64,000 nt of DNA from assembly GCA_017562135.1 (NCBI GenBank), contig QEYB01000766.1, forward strand, positions 1,364,001-1,428,000, given 5' to 3'. The stretch's first letter is position 1, and each line of letters opens with the position of its first letter. A program made the translations under genes and the position numbers. The stretch is from Dipylidium caninum (taxonomy: Eukaryota; Platyhelminthes; Cestoda; Cyclophyllidea; Dipylidiidae). Positions 12,401-20,969 of the stretch are shown here, piece by piece. Below the pieces are notes generated by a model that had not been told where the DNA came from, searched no databases, and worked only from the letters and a program-made list of their open reading frames with translations.

Positions 12401-15400
12401 AAGGCTTGTGTCCGCACAACTATTTGGCGGAGGATGTCGTTGAAAACGTTACTTGGCATGCCAGGCCATACATGTTCCCTGCATCCCATAAACTGGGCTG
12501 AATGGGACGAGTCTGGGCTTTGGGTGGCTTCGTTCCCGCCCGGTCGTGAGGCTTCCTTTCGTACGGATGAGCGCGGCAGCTAGTCAGCCTCCGCCATGAC
12601 TTTGTGGCTAGTTGTTTCTGGCCCGACCCAGCCGTACCCCATCGATGCAAGAAAGCTGATGTTTCGGTGGAAGTCGCGGGAGAAGAGCCCCATTTCAAGT
12701 GCGGCGTGTGACTATCGCCGGCGCTAAGCAGCGGAGGATGTTGTGCTGTGGACCTACTGCGAGCGAGGCAGCGCGCACACGGCCACCACGAGAGGAAGGC
12801 ACTTCCTCTGAGCCCAAAGGAAAAGGCGCAGAGGCGTGGCCCCTGACCGCAGCATTCGTTCGTCGCAGACGCATGGTTTTGCCGGCTCTCGTGCTGCTGG
12901 CGGGTTGTCGGCACATGAGACGGCCCCTCAGACGAGGCCACGAGCTGCCTTGGCTGGCTGGATCCGAGTTAGGTTAAGCTAATTTGGTTCGACGGCCCAC
13001 AACTTGCAGTGACACCATGGGAAGGTGAGGCTCCCGCGATTCCACACAACCAACATCCGGTAGCGGACGTGGTGATGGCGATGACGGCTCCTTGGTAACA
13101 TTAGCTCACAGCGTTCTTCCCCGTCTTCGGAGGACTTCTCCATCACTCCTACTTAGCGAACCCTTCACTTCGGCCACGAGACCCGTAAATAGTTGTTCCA
13201 ACTTGAACAACTGGCGAGACATTTTGCTTTTCCACCCACCTAGAAATCCGGGCCACTACGAAGAAACGCGCCTCCTCTGGATCTGGCCAAAACGAGACGA
13301 TCGAGGGGGAGGAGGAGAAGGGGGCTGACGGCGGCTGCAGCTGCAGCAGTGGCGGCGACAAGGACAGCGATGACGATGGCGGTGAGGACGATGGCGAGGA
13401 TTCCAATTCGGTCGCGTCAGCCCCCTCCCAATTAGGTGACTCGGAGCGCCCCCGAGACCACTCGCCCCCCCACCGCCACAGCCACCACCACCACGGACAG
13501 AAGCGGCGGTCGAGACGGGGCTGCGCGTGTCGTCGAAGCGGAGGGGGCAAATGCAGCGTGCGTCTCAAGTACCACCGCATGGGCGGGTTGACTATCGTCT
13601 ACCCCGAGGAGTCGCTCTACACTGCTCTGCGCCTCTTCGCCCACTGTAAACTCCACCGTCTTCCTGTCTGCGAGGACCCCGTCTGCGGCACCGGAAACCC
13701 CCTCTTCGTGCTCACCCACCGTTCCCTCCTGGCCTATCTCTACAGGAAACAAATCGACTTGCCGCGACCCAAGTACCTTCAGGTGAGTCGGCAGCAGTTC
13801 GCCGCCACGAAAGGCCCTCGCATCGCTGGTGAGGCGCCGGGGATGCCCGCAGGATCCTCGGCACCCCACTTGCGTCTTCTGGGGGAAACACCCATTGCGC
13901 CCTTGAAAAGCCCCTTTTCCTCCCCCCACAATGGAGGCTCCCTACTAAGGCCTCGACAAACCAACTCCTGCCACCACGCCCTGAGACTGCGCAGTTTCGG
14001 AGCCCCGCTGAAAGGCGCCTATCTCGTGGCGTTGAAGCGCCGTCATTGACTGAGAAGTTGGTGCACTGGGTAGACAGCGTCTTTCCCATGGTGTGTGCGT
14101 GTTCTTCCCACCACCACAGCTGGTGTCGTGCTGTGCCACAAGTTTCGGCTTTTGTCCCCGCCGGTCGGCAGCTTGTCTGGTTCCCCGCATCTCGGATCCT
14201 CATCCCTTTTCCTGATTTCACACACCGCGTGGGTCAAACTTCGCGATGACTTGACGACTAAAAAAGGAGGTTCTTCTGATGACGATCTGTTCGGAGTAGA
14301 CCGTTTGCCTTCCATGCCTTAAATTCCACCTACTGACGTTGGCGCTAGAAGAAAAACGGAGTTTTGGGAGGACCAGTGCTGCGAGCACGCGTCTCCCTTC
14401 CTCACTGAGTACGGCGGTGCTCACTGCGAATTGGCAGGACAATTAAGCGTCCGGCACCACCACGCATCAACGCGCCGCCTCCGCCTCCGCCCTCCCCCTC
14501 CTCCTCTCTCTCTCTCCATTCCTCTGGGTGTGTTTGCGTACAGGATTGAGCTCTTTTCCCTCATATTTGGCGCGAAATGCTTGCGAACGTCCGCGACACG
14601 CCTTTTCGCGTTGCCGGGACTCGGACTGCCAGCCCGGGGCGTCGGCGAGTCGGTTCTGCGTTGCAGAGTGGTGAGACGTGGCGTGGCGCTGCCTTCGGGG
14701 GACTTAGAGCAAGGCCTGTCGCTGCGCAAAGTCGGAACCCCCTCCGAGTGAACGCGCAGTGTCGGCGAAGTGGTTGGTGCCGAGGGGGGCAGGCCATACC
14801 TTGAAGGGATTCACTGAGACACTTGACGATTTATAAGAAGTTCCATTGGTGTTTTATTGCAGGCTCCGTTGAAGGAGGCACAAGTGGGCACGTACGAGAA
14901 CCTGGCGCTGGTCTTGCCTTCTACCAAATTAGTGGACGCCATGGCCTTCTTCGAGGATGAGCGCGTCTCCGTCCTGCCCGTGGTCGACTCCTTCACCAGC
15001 CGACGCCTCCTCGACATTTTCGCCAAATTTGACGTCATCGTAAGTGCCGAGCGTCACTGGGGCTTCGATAAGGGCTCGGAGGCTCTGAGTTCCCAAATGC
15101 CCTTGGCTCAAGGCCAGTAATCTTCTGAAGGGACTGTTCTCATTCCGTGCGCTCGCCTCCCACTAGAACCCGGACCGCCGAACGAACTGCTTCGTTGTGT
15201 GCTGGAATTCAGTCAGAGTAAAAGCATGAAAGTACCAACAGATGCATTGGGAAGGCGAGGACTTCGTCCGTGTGACCGCCTGGGAGCTGGGACGGTCTCC
15301 CGTCGAGTAACCCATGCTGACCGGCGGGTTGACCGTCACAAACGCTGAGTGTAAAGCGCGAGCTCAGTTGGATTTGGCCGCAGTCCGCCCTGGTGACGGT

Positions 15401-18336
15401 TGTCACTCGAGCGGATGGACGGCCAACTGGCTTAACTCACGAACGAGCAGAAGGCGACGTTCTTACGGCCCGAAAAGCGACTTGGGCATGCGCAAGCGAC
15501 CGCCTCGTGCGGGCTCTCAATTGGGGGACTCGCAAGGCCATGGGCCGCCAAGCCTTTGAGAGCGCTCTCAGTTCAAACTCCCCGGGACTGGCGTGGGAGG
15601 TGGGGGATGCGTCCGCGTTATCGTACATTTCCGCCAGATGGAAGTTGGAGCGCCTGGCCACCCGCTCGGCAAGGGCCGATAGAAATGTCCGTTACGAGGC
15701 GGACGAGCTGCCGTTTGTCGTCGCACCGGCGCAACCTTAAAAACGAGTCCTGTGAGGCGAGCGGTCCGGGTTCCGCGGCTCGTCCTCCCTGGCGCTGGGG
15801 CGAGACGAGGTTTCCCGGCCCGAGCGCGGAGGAAGAGTTGGCCGCCGTGCATTGGCTCGCAATGGTCAGCTCGGCTAATGCTCCGGAGTCCACGGAAACG
15901 TGCCACTCAAAGACATTGAAAGTGACATGCTCAATTTTTCTGACCAACCTTATTTTTCACTATCGTCAACACTGCACCAGACAGTACGCCTTTGTAATTT
16001 GGTCTTAAAAGTTGCCGTTATCTTCGTTTTTTCCTCTTCGTTCGTTGTGAATACCTCCACGCGTCTGTGATTAACACTGAACCCACTTCCCCTGTCCCAC
16101 TTCAGACTCTCATCCTGGCGCAGAGGCACAAGAAACCCGACATGACCGTTCAGGACGTTCTGGATACCTGCAAGGTGCGTAGCTAACATCACCTCGCCCC
16201 TTCCCGCCCGATCCTTCCCCTGCCCCCCCCCCCCTCCTCCTCCCCGGAAGCAATCGCCCAGCCGACTTCTTGACCCAACCACCTTTCTGCCACCCCGCCA
16301 CTGTGCGCGTTGCGCTCCACCCTCCGGTTTTTCTGAGACCACAAAGTGCGCCCCCACGACGGTGCCAAGGGCGAGGGGCAATAGGGTGCTGCAGCCCCCG
16401 CCCCGCCCCACTCGCGTCTCTCCATCTCCCTACACGATACGGAGCAGGGAAGTCAACAAGGTCTTGAGACTGCCACCGCTCCTCGCGACCAGGGTTGTCA
16501 GGGCTGCTTACGCCGAAGAAGGGAATCATTCTAGGTGGGCTGACGTATAAATCGACAACAACGGAGGGCGGAGAAAATGACAGACTGCAGCCGCAACCTC
16601 TGACCGAGCGCCACGAGTCTAGACACCACGGGACTTCTCACGTAGATCTGCGCCCGGCGGGCTGTCGTCCCTGGTGTCAGTCACTGAGTTTCCTTCCCAT
16701 TTGCACTAGCAGAACGTTCGATGAGTTGCATTTAGTGAGCCCTGGCCCGAGACCGCTGCTCCTGTGAGACGAGAGGCCGGTGGCAGGCGCCTTGCGCGCC
16801 AAGTTGGGGCGGAGGTATGAACCTTTTACCTGCAATGCTTTTACCCCTGCAGCAAATTCACCGCGGCGTCATCCCCATCCCGGAGGGGAAGAACAAGTTC
16901 GACGTCGAGATCTGCCGCACAACCGACACAATCCAGTTTGCCCTGAACAAGCTTATGCGAACTGGGGTAAGTGCCGCATCGAGTCCGTCCTTTTCCCCCC
17001 GCCTCCGCAGTACGAGCCACGCGTCCACCGGCGCGAGACTCGCACTGCGCCTCGCGAAGAGGCGTTTTATTCTGACCGCAGCACGGTGGCTCCCAGCTCC
17101 CAACACAGACGCGTTGACTCGCGTGGTGGTGGGCCGGCTCGAGTTCGCGGCTATGTGCCAGTTAAGAGAAATAAAGTTGTCAACTCCCGTGCAGCCACCC
17201 TGACGTTGGCGCAAAAGCGTGTGTGCGAGGCGGTGGAGTAACACTTCAGTCGTTTGAGCATAACCGAGTGGTCGAGGCGGTGCGTGGAGAGGAGGAATTG
17301 GGTGGGAGACGAGCGAGCCGCCATCTCACGAACCCTCGTCACTGGCCAGGCCGACGGCCAGACGTGGTGGGCGGGTCGGGGCGCACTTTTACTCACGCCA
17401 CAGGCTGTAGTACTAACGGTAAACAAGTTTACCAACTCAAACCACAGCGCGCAAATCAAAGCAAAAATTGCCTGTTCTGGTATCCTAGCGAACTTTATCT
17501 CACGGGGAAAAGCACGTTTCAAAATTCACTGCACAAAATACACCATTATGCCTCGCGGCACTCTTGAATGAAGTGGATTTCGCCAAGGCAGAACTTTATG
17601 CAGGGTTAGAGGGTGGGCAGCCAGTCCTGTGAAATCGTTCTCGCGTTTTCAGTACCACCGACTGATAATCGTGGACAACCCCGTGAACTGTCGGGTCGAG
17701 GGCGTGGTTAGCATTTCTGACCTCCTCTACTACATGGTCCTGCGCTCCTCGCCTCGCGGTCCTGTCGCCTCGTCACAAACCTTCGCCACCGCTAAGCGCG
17801 CGGAGACGGAGTCGGCAGAGATAGACGCTGCACCGGCGACGGAAGGGGTCGACGCAGCACCAGACTGGCTCTTCTATTCGGAGCAGGATCCCAACCCGAT
17901 GCACCATAAACCCTGCATCCCCCTGGTGAAGGAGCTGTCGGAAAGCACCTCCGTTCTTAACGAGAAAAAAGCCGATGGGACTCAGAAGCAGGACAACCAC
18001 AGATTGCGGGTGACCTCAGGGAGTTCCGTGACCACCGTCACTACCAGCACCGCATCCTCCCGCTCCTCTTCTGCGTCATCCACCGCCTCAACGTCGTCGA
18101 CATCCTCTACCTCGTCCAGCACGGGCACCTCTTCCTCCACAGCCTCCTCCTCAACCTCTTCCACTAATGAAGTCCCCTCGAGATCGCGTTCTAGATCACC
18201 CCGTGCCCCTCCCATCACCACCGCCCCCGCCATCAGCACACCAAGGACGTCAGGCGCAGTGAGGAACAGAAGGAAGTCGCCAGTCGATAACCGGAGGGGT
18301 GGCGGGAAGACGAGGGTGAAGATAGTTACCTCCTAG
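1..18336 (+). CDS. PRKAG: AMP-activated protein kinase subunit gamma (5' partial), gene span
   Basis: This is the nucleotide-sensing regulatory subunit of the AMPK heterotrimer. Thirteen exons are supported: 1-448, 5188-6038, 6869-6908, 7594-7701, 8426-8688, 10361-10400, 10583-10680, 11866-12079, 13244-13782, 14863-15039, 16106-16174, 16853-16966 and 17653-18336. All have GT donors and AG acceptors, and every junction keeps phase apart from a break inside 5188-6038. The joined C-terminal half aligns with vertebrate gamma subunits: CBS1 holds [11 protein letters not shown] and LTINDF, CBS2 holds LHRLPV, CBS3 holds RVSVLPVV and FAKFDVI, and CBS4 holds YHRLIIVD and SISDLL. Asp at the end of CBS1, CBS3 and CBS4 but not CBS2 matches the known ligand-site pattern of the family. 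The N-terminal extension is long and basic/Ser-rich, as in long gamma isoforms. Odd features are a roughly 100-residue insert after CBS1 and a serine-rich tail after CBS4. The true start lies upstream of the window. Confidence 0.95.
449..5187. other. AMPK gamma intron 1, no gene seen
   Basis: GC-rich at its 5' end and more AT-rich at about 3.3-4.7 kb. No exon with a conserved protein was found. Short open frames at 599-1180 and 1647-2293 overlap on several strands and look like GC-rich noise. The stretch holds a cluster of CCAAT boxes at 4138-4287 that may mark an internal promoter. Confidence 0.6.
4138..4287 (+). promoter_or_regulatory. Candidate internal promoter, four CCAAT boxes
   Basis: CCAAT or its complement ATTGG occurs at 4138-4142, 4174-4178, 4226-4230 and 4283-4287, inside a CG-rich patch. 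Such spacing is typical of NF-Y promoters. It lies about 900 bases upstream of the exon at 5188 and could drive a shorter AMPK gamma isoform. No transcription start can be seen directly. Confidence 0.35.
5188..6038 (+). CDS. PRKAG: AMPK gamma long N-terminal exon with a frame break
   Basis: The acceptor is ctgtag|GAG and the donor is CGG|gtaagc, both phase 0. The first part (about 5188-5750) is open in one frame. The last part (about 5787-6038) reads well only in another, ending in a basic Lys/Met stretch ([16 protein letters not shown]). The first frame stops at 5893-5895, and the second is blocked upstream by a TAA at 5718-5720. The switch therefore lies in 5721-5895. It is either a small assembly indel or an unresolved small intron. 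An ATG at 5787 could also start a shorter isoform. Confidence 0.6.
6869..6908 (+). CDS. PRKAG: AMPK gamma 40-base microexon
   Basis: Acceptor ctttcag|AAT after a pyrimidine tract, donor GGA|gtaagt. It enters in phase 0 and leaves in phase 1, encoding [13 protein letters not shown] plus one base. It links in phase both to the exon ending at 6038 and to the one starting at 7594. Confidence 0.7.
7594..7701 (+). CDS. PRKAG: AMPK gamma exon, basic/Ser-rich linker
   Basis: Acceptor gtgtcag|GGC, donor TCG|gtgagt, phase 1 at both ends, so it is a symmetric exon of 108 bases that could be skipped without breaking frame. It encodes a Ser/Thr- and Arg/His-rich segment. Confidence 0.7.
8426..8688 (+). 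CDS. PRKAG: AMPK gamma exon with Ser/His-rich tract
   Basis: Acceptor ctttag|CCC (phase 1), donor CGA|gtgagt (phase 0). It carries a stretch rich in Ser, Gly and His (around 8510-8620), then [13 protein letters not shown] just before the CBS region. The nearby alternative acceptor at 8462-8463 would not keep phase with the upstream exon. His-rich low complexity is unusual for this family and is treated as lineage-specific. Confidence 0.8.
10361..10400 (+). CDS. PRKAG: AMPK gamma 40-base microexon
   Basis: Acceptor cctttcag|TCG, donor CTAA|gtaagt. Phase 0 in, phase 1 out. It encodes [13 protein letters not shown] and joins to [10 protein letters not shown] at the start of the CBS1 region. Confidence 0.8.
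10583..10680 (+). CDS. PRKAG: AMPK gamma exon, start of CBS1
   Basis: Acceptor ctctccag|GCG, donor CCG|gtaggt. It encodes the N-terminal part of CBS1 ([20 protein letters not shown]), which corresponds to the FMRSHKCYDIVPTSSKLV segment of vertebrate gamma subunits. The exon ends in phase 0, and its junction with VGKAF matches the position of LQVKKAF in vertebrates. Confidence 0.95.
11866..12079 (+). CDS. PRKAG: AMPK gamma exon, core of CBS1
   Basis: Acceptor cttccctag|GTG, donor AAGG|gtgagt. It contains [10 protein letters not shown], with the Arg that binds nucleotide phosphate in the family, and [10 protein letters not shown] with the conserved Asp. It ends in KKWK plus one base. Joined to the next exon this becomes KKWKEI, equivalent to ETWREL in vertebrates, which fixes the splice phase. 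Confidence 0.95.
13244..13782 (+). CDS. PRKAG: AMPK gamma exon, inter-CBS insert and CBS2
   Basis: Acceptor ccacctag|AAA, donor CAG|gtgagt. About the first 105 codons (13244-13557) are low complexity: an acidic Asp/Glu/Ser/Gly part, a His cluster, then an Arg/Cys-rich part. CBS2 follows, with [22 protein letters not shown] and [12 protein letters not shown]. The low-complexity part stands where vertebrate gamma has about 15 linker residues. It is open throughout and in phase at both ends, so it is read as coding rather than as a retained intron. Confidence 0.92.
14863..15039 (+). CDS. PRKAG: AMPK gamma exon, CBS3
   Basis: Acceptor attgcag|GCT, donor ATC|gtaagt, phase 0 at both ends. It encodes [26 protein letters not shown] and FAKFDVI, closely matching the third CBS motif of vertebrate gamma (IGTYHNIAFI, RRISALPVVD, YSKFDVI). 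Confidence 0.96.
16106..16174 (+). CDS. PRKAG: AMPK gamma exon, CBS3-CBS4 linker
   Basis: Acceptor cttcag|ACT, donor AAG|gtgcgt. It encodes [19 protein letters not shown], equivalent to the LDITVTQAL region of vertebrate gamma. It is phase 0 and symmetric. Confidence 0.9.
16853..16966 (+). CDS. PRKAG: AMPK gamma exon, first part of CBS4
   Basis: Acceptor cctgcag|CAA, donor GGG|gtaagt. It encodes [19 protein letters not shown] followed by [14 protein letters not shown], equivalent to the start of the fourth CBS motif. Phase 0 at both ends. Confidence 0.92.
17653..18336 (+). CDS. PRKAG: AMPK gamma terminal exon, end of CBS4 and serine-rich tail
   Basis: Acceptor gttttcag|TAC, stop TAG at 18334-18336. 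It opens with YHRLIIVD and [15 protein letters not shown], the end of CBS4, where vertebrate gamma subunits stop shortly afterwards. Here about 190 more residues follow: an acidic/Ala-rich part, a long Ser/Thr tract (about 18030-18170) and an RS-like basic end ([12 protein letters not shown]). Confidence 0.95.
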   Translation, partial: YHRLIIVDNPVNCRVEGVVSISDLLYYMVLRSSPRGPVASSQTFATAKRAETESAEIDAAPATEGVDAAPDWLFYSEQDPNPMHHKPCIPLVKELSESTSVLNEKKADGTQKQDNHRLRVTSGSSVTTVTTSTASSRSSSASSTASTSSTSSTSSSTGTSSSTASSSTSSTNEVPSRSRSRSPRAPPITTAPAISTPRTSGAVRNRRKSPVDNRRGGGKTRVKIVTS

Positions 18337-20653
18337 CAGCCGGTTCCTAAGCCTTTCATTCACCTAACCTAACCTTTCCCCACCCTTTCACCCCCCCACC
18401 CTCCCTCCACTCCGCCCTTTTAAAACAGTACCAACCGCAAACACTTAACCACACGAAGAAAACAGTTCAGCCGCCCAGCCACACCTACGAAACCCTTCGT
18501 CTTTTGTCTATTTTTCCAGTGCTTGTTAGAGAAAAAGAGAGAAGACAGAGAAATCACACACCACACATACTGCAGACAATATATGCATACGAACAACACG
18601 CGCAAGCTTGACTGCGTGTCTGCCTCCAGCGGAGAACGACCAGCCGCAGGGCCGCTCAGCTCCCCGTTGACCGATCACTTTCAACGGGGGTCATAGCCAG
18701 TCCCAAACTAGCTCGTTTCCAACCACCTCGATGCGGGACAGGGTCAACAGGCTGTCGCGAGTGGAACAACATCCCAGAAAAGCTTGGGTTGTACGTGCAC
18801 ACAGCCCCCTTACCTCATGGGGGTTTTCCCGCCACCGAGAGTTGGAGCCCCCCCCCCCATTAAGCAGTGTTTTAGAACTTGAAACGGGGTGATGTTACAG
18901 TAGATAGAATTATTTTTAAAGCCCACTCCATGCTTATTTTGAAAAGACGATTGAGGACAAGATGTTTAACTCGTTCAGAAACAGAAATTCCGGTTAAATG
19001 CAAGTTGAGCTCGGAATTAAAAGTGCATGGAAAGGGGGCCAGAGGAGGGGGGCGAGGGGAGAACGATACAAACTGGGCTGACATTACCACCGCTGCTGGT
19101 GTAGACCACAAATGGAGGCATTTTCGTGTATGTACAAATAATGAAGACAACCGAATCCTCCGCTGCAAACAAGCTTCATGAAGTACCCCTAGGGACAGAA
19201 AGTAAGGAAGAAAAGAAATGGGAGAATGCCGAGGTACTTCTCGATGCCTCTACCCACCACCAGTCGGGCCCTGCAGCCTGAAAGAGATGCGGCCAAGACA
19301 CTGTTAAGAGAAGGGCTATCTCACAGTACCTTAAGAAAATTTCTCGATGTCATCTTGGGAAAGCGACGGCTACTCGGGCGTGAAGGCAACTTGGGAATAA
19401 TAAAACGGCTCCAATGTTGCAAATCGGCACCTTTTCCATATTTCAAAATAAATCTGTAGGTGTCATCGCGTGGTGATGATTCAACATGCCTACATTAAGC
19501 CTAATTGCCAAACGCGAGTCTTTTTTTAAACAATTAACTGGCATTGAAAAATACACCAGTTGAAAGCAGTAGAGCTAATTCGTTTGGGGTTATTCGAATG
19601 CGGGCAAATCTGGGGGTTGTTGGTGTCGAGTAAAAATTCATCAATCTTTCGATCTGCTTTAAAATCAGGTAATTACTGCCGTGTATGAAGACGCACAGAA
19701 ATTTTTGTTCCAAATTATGACTGACGCCCTTACACAGGAAATTCCAAAACGTGACAATAAAACAGCAGAAAAGTGCGTCTAAGTTTCCAAATATAACGCA
19801 TTTCGTAAGGCCAAATAATGAGTTCATAACTTTTCATTCCAAAATTCGTTCTCAGAACTGGTGAATACACGCCGAATGCCGACGAAGTATACGCCTACAC
19901 ATTCAGGATAACGGGTTTGTCGAACCGTCCAAGTGGTTTCTTTCTCAAATGGCACGTGCAATAAACGCTGCACAAGATTAGCAAGGTAGTCACATCGTGC
20001 CATAGGGAGCAACGATTAGTGAAAAACAAGTTTCAACCAGTTAATTCCCACGCAATAATAAACACGATGCCCATCAAGAATGACCTTCATCAGTCGGTGC
20101 CAAGAGGAAGAGGTGGAAGGGAAAAAACCAATTATCATTCGCCGCGAAGATGTTGGGAGTTGCGGACAAGAGCAACACTCACACTCGGCAGGAAAAACAT
20201 TGAACTATCTATACACAACGAAAGTCCAAATAGCTCAAGTCCCGCTACTTTCTTTCAATCACAGAGAGACAATCCTTTCTTGACGGTTACATTGGCGTGT
20301 ATTGGGAGAGAAACACATGACGATACAACATATCCGGAACTGTGATTGGAATCCAGTCAGGGTGTTGTGAGGGAGGGAGGGAGGGAGGGAAGAAAAAGGG
20401 AAGAAGGTGCGTTCACTGCTGCGTTTTCTGTTTGTTTGTTGTAGTTGTTGCTGTTTTTTGCGCGCAGATGTGAAGATGATGTGTGGTGCAGATGTAGATT
20501 GGGTATTTGTAGGAGTAGCATGATGACTGCCGCCTATTCGAGTGGTGATGAAGTGGTGACACGCATGAAGGGAAGAAAGGTGAAAAAATTACACGATGCT
20601 ACTAAAAGACGGTCAGTAGACATTATGTCCCTGCGGACAGAACGTACCAGCGG
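18337..20653. other. Intergenic region between two convergent genes
   Basis: Lies between the 3' ends of AMPK gamma (+) and hnRNP L (-) and should hold both 3' UTRs. AATAAA occurs on the + strand at 19399-19404 and 19447-19452 as possible AMPK gamma polyadenylation signals about 1 kb past the stop. A GGGA tandem repeat sits at about 20371-20390. No protein-coding exon was recognised. Confidence 0.5.
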
Positions 20654-20969
20654 TTAGTTTTCGCCCTTGGAGATGCCAGCTGCGGCGGCGATGGGGGCTG
20701 CCGAGCCGGTCGCTGCAACTGACTGTTCGCTGGAGGAGAGGTGCCATCCATTGGCTGAAGAACTCCCACCAACGGGTGTTCGCGAGAAGCGTCGATCGAG
20801 GGCCCCGGAACTGGAGAAGGCGAGTCGCATGACGAAGGGCACCCGGTCGCCCGGCGAGGGAATGACTGTGTGATTGCAGAAGATGAGTGCATCGCACGCC
20901 TCCTCCACCGAATTCCACTCCAACACCCCCGAGGAGTTGCGCTCATTTTTTTTGAAGAGGCTCACCACG
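20654..20969 (-). CDS. HNRNPL: hnRNP L terminal exon, end of RRM4 and tail
   Basis: Acceptor cttttag|CGT, stop at 20656-20654. It encodes NERNSSGVLEWNSVEEACD (SERSSSGLLEWESKSDA in vertebrates) and FVMRLAFSSSG, then about 50 residues of Ser/Ala/Gly-rich tail ending KGEN. Confidence 0.93.

Noticed and set aside
13149..13929. Two overlapping minus-strand open frames over the CBS2 exon
   Set aside because: They are antisense to a well-supported CBS2 exon and contain no domain. The length comes from GC-rich sequence.
17982..18239. Minus-strand open frame rich in Glu, Asp and Val
   Set aside because: It is the complement of the Ser/Thr-rich AMPK gamma tail. The strand with CBS4 and in-phase splice sites is the coding one.
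18362..18378. CCTAACCTAACCT, resembling a telomeric repeat
   Set aside because: Only about two imperfect units of a TAACC type in the 3' UTR of AMPK gamma. Not an array and not the TTAGGG period.
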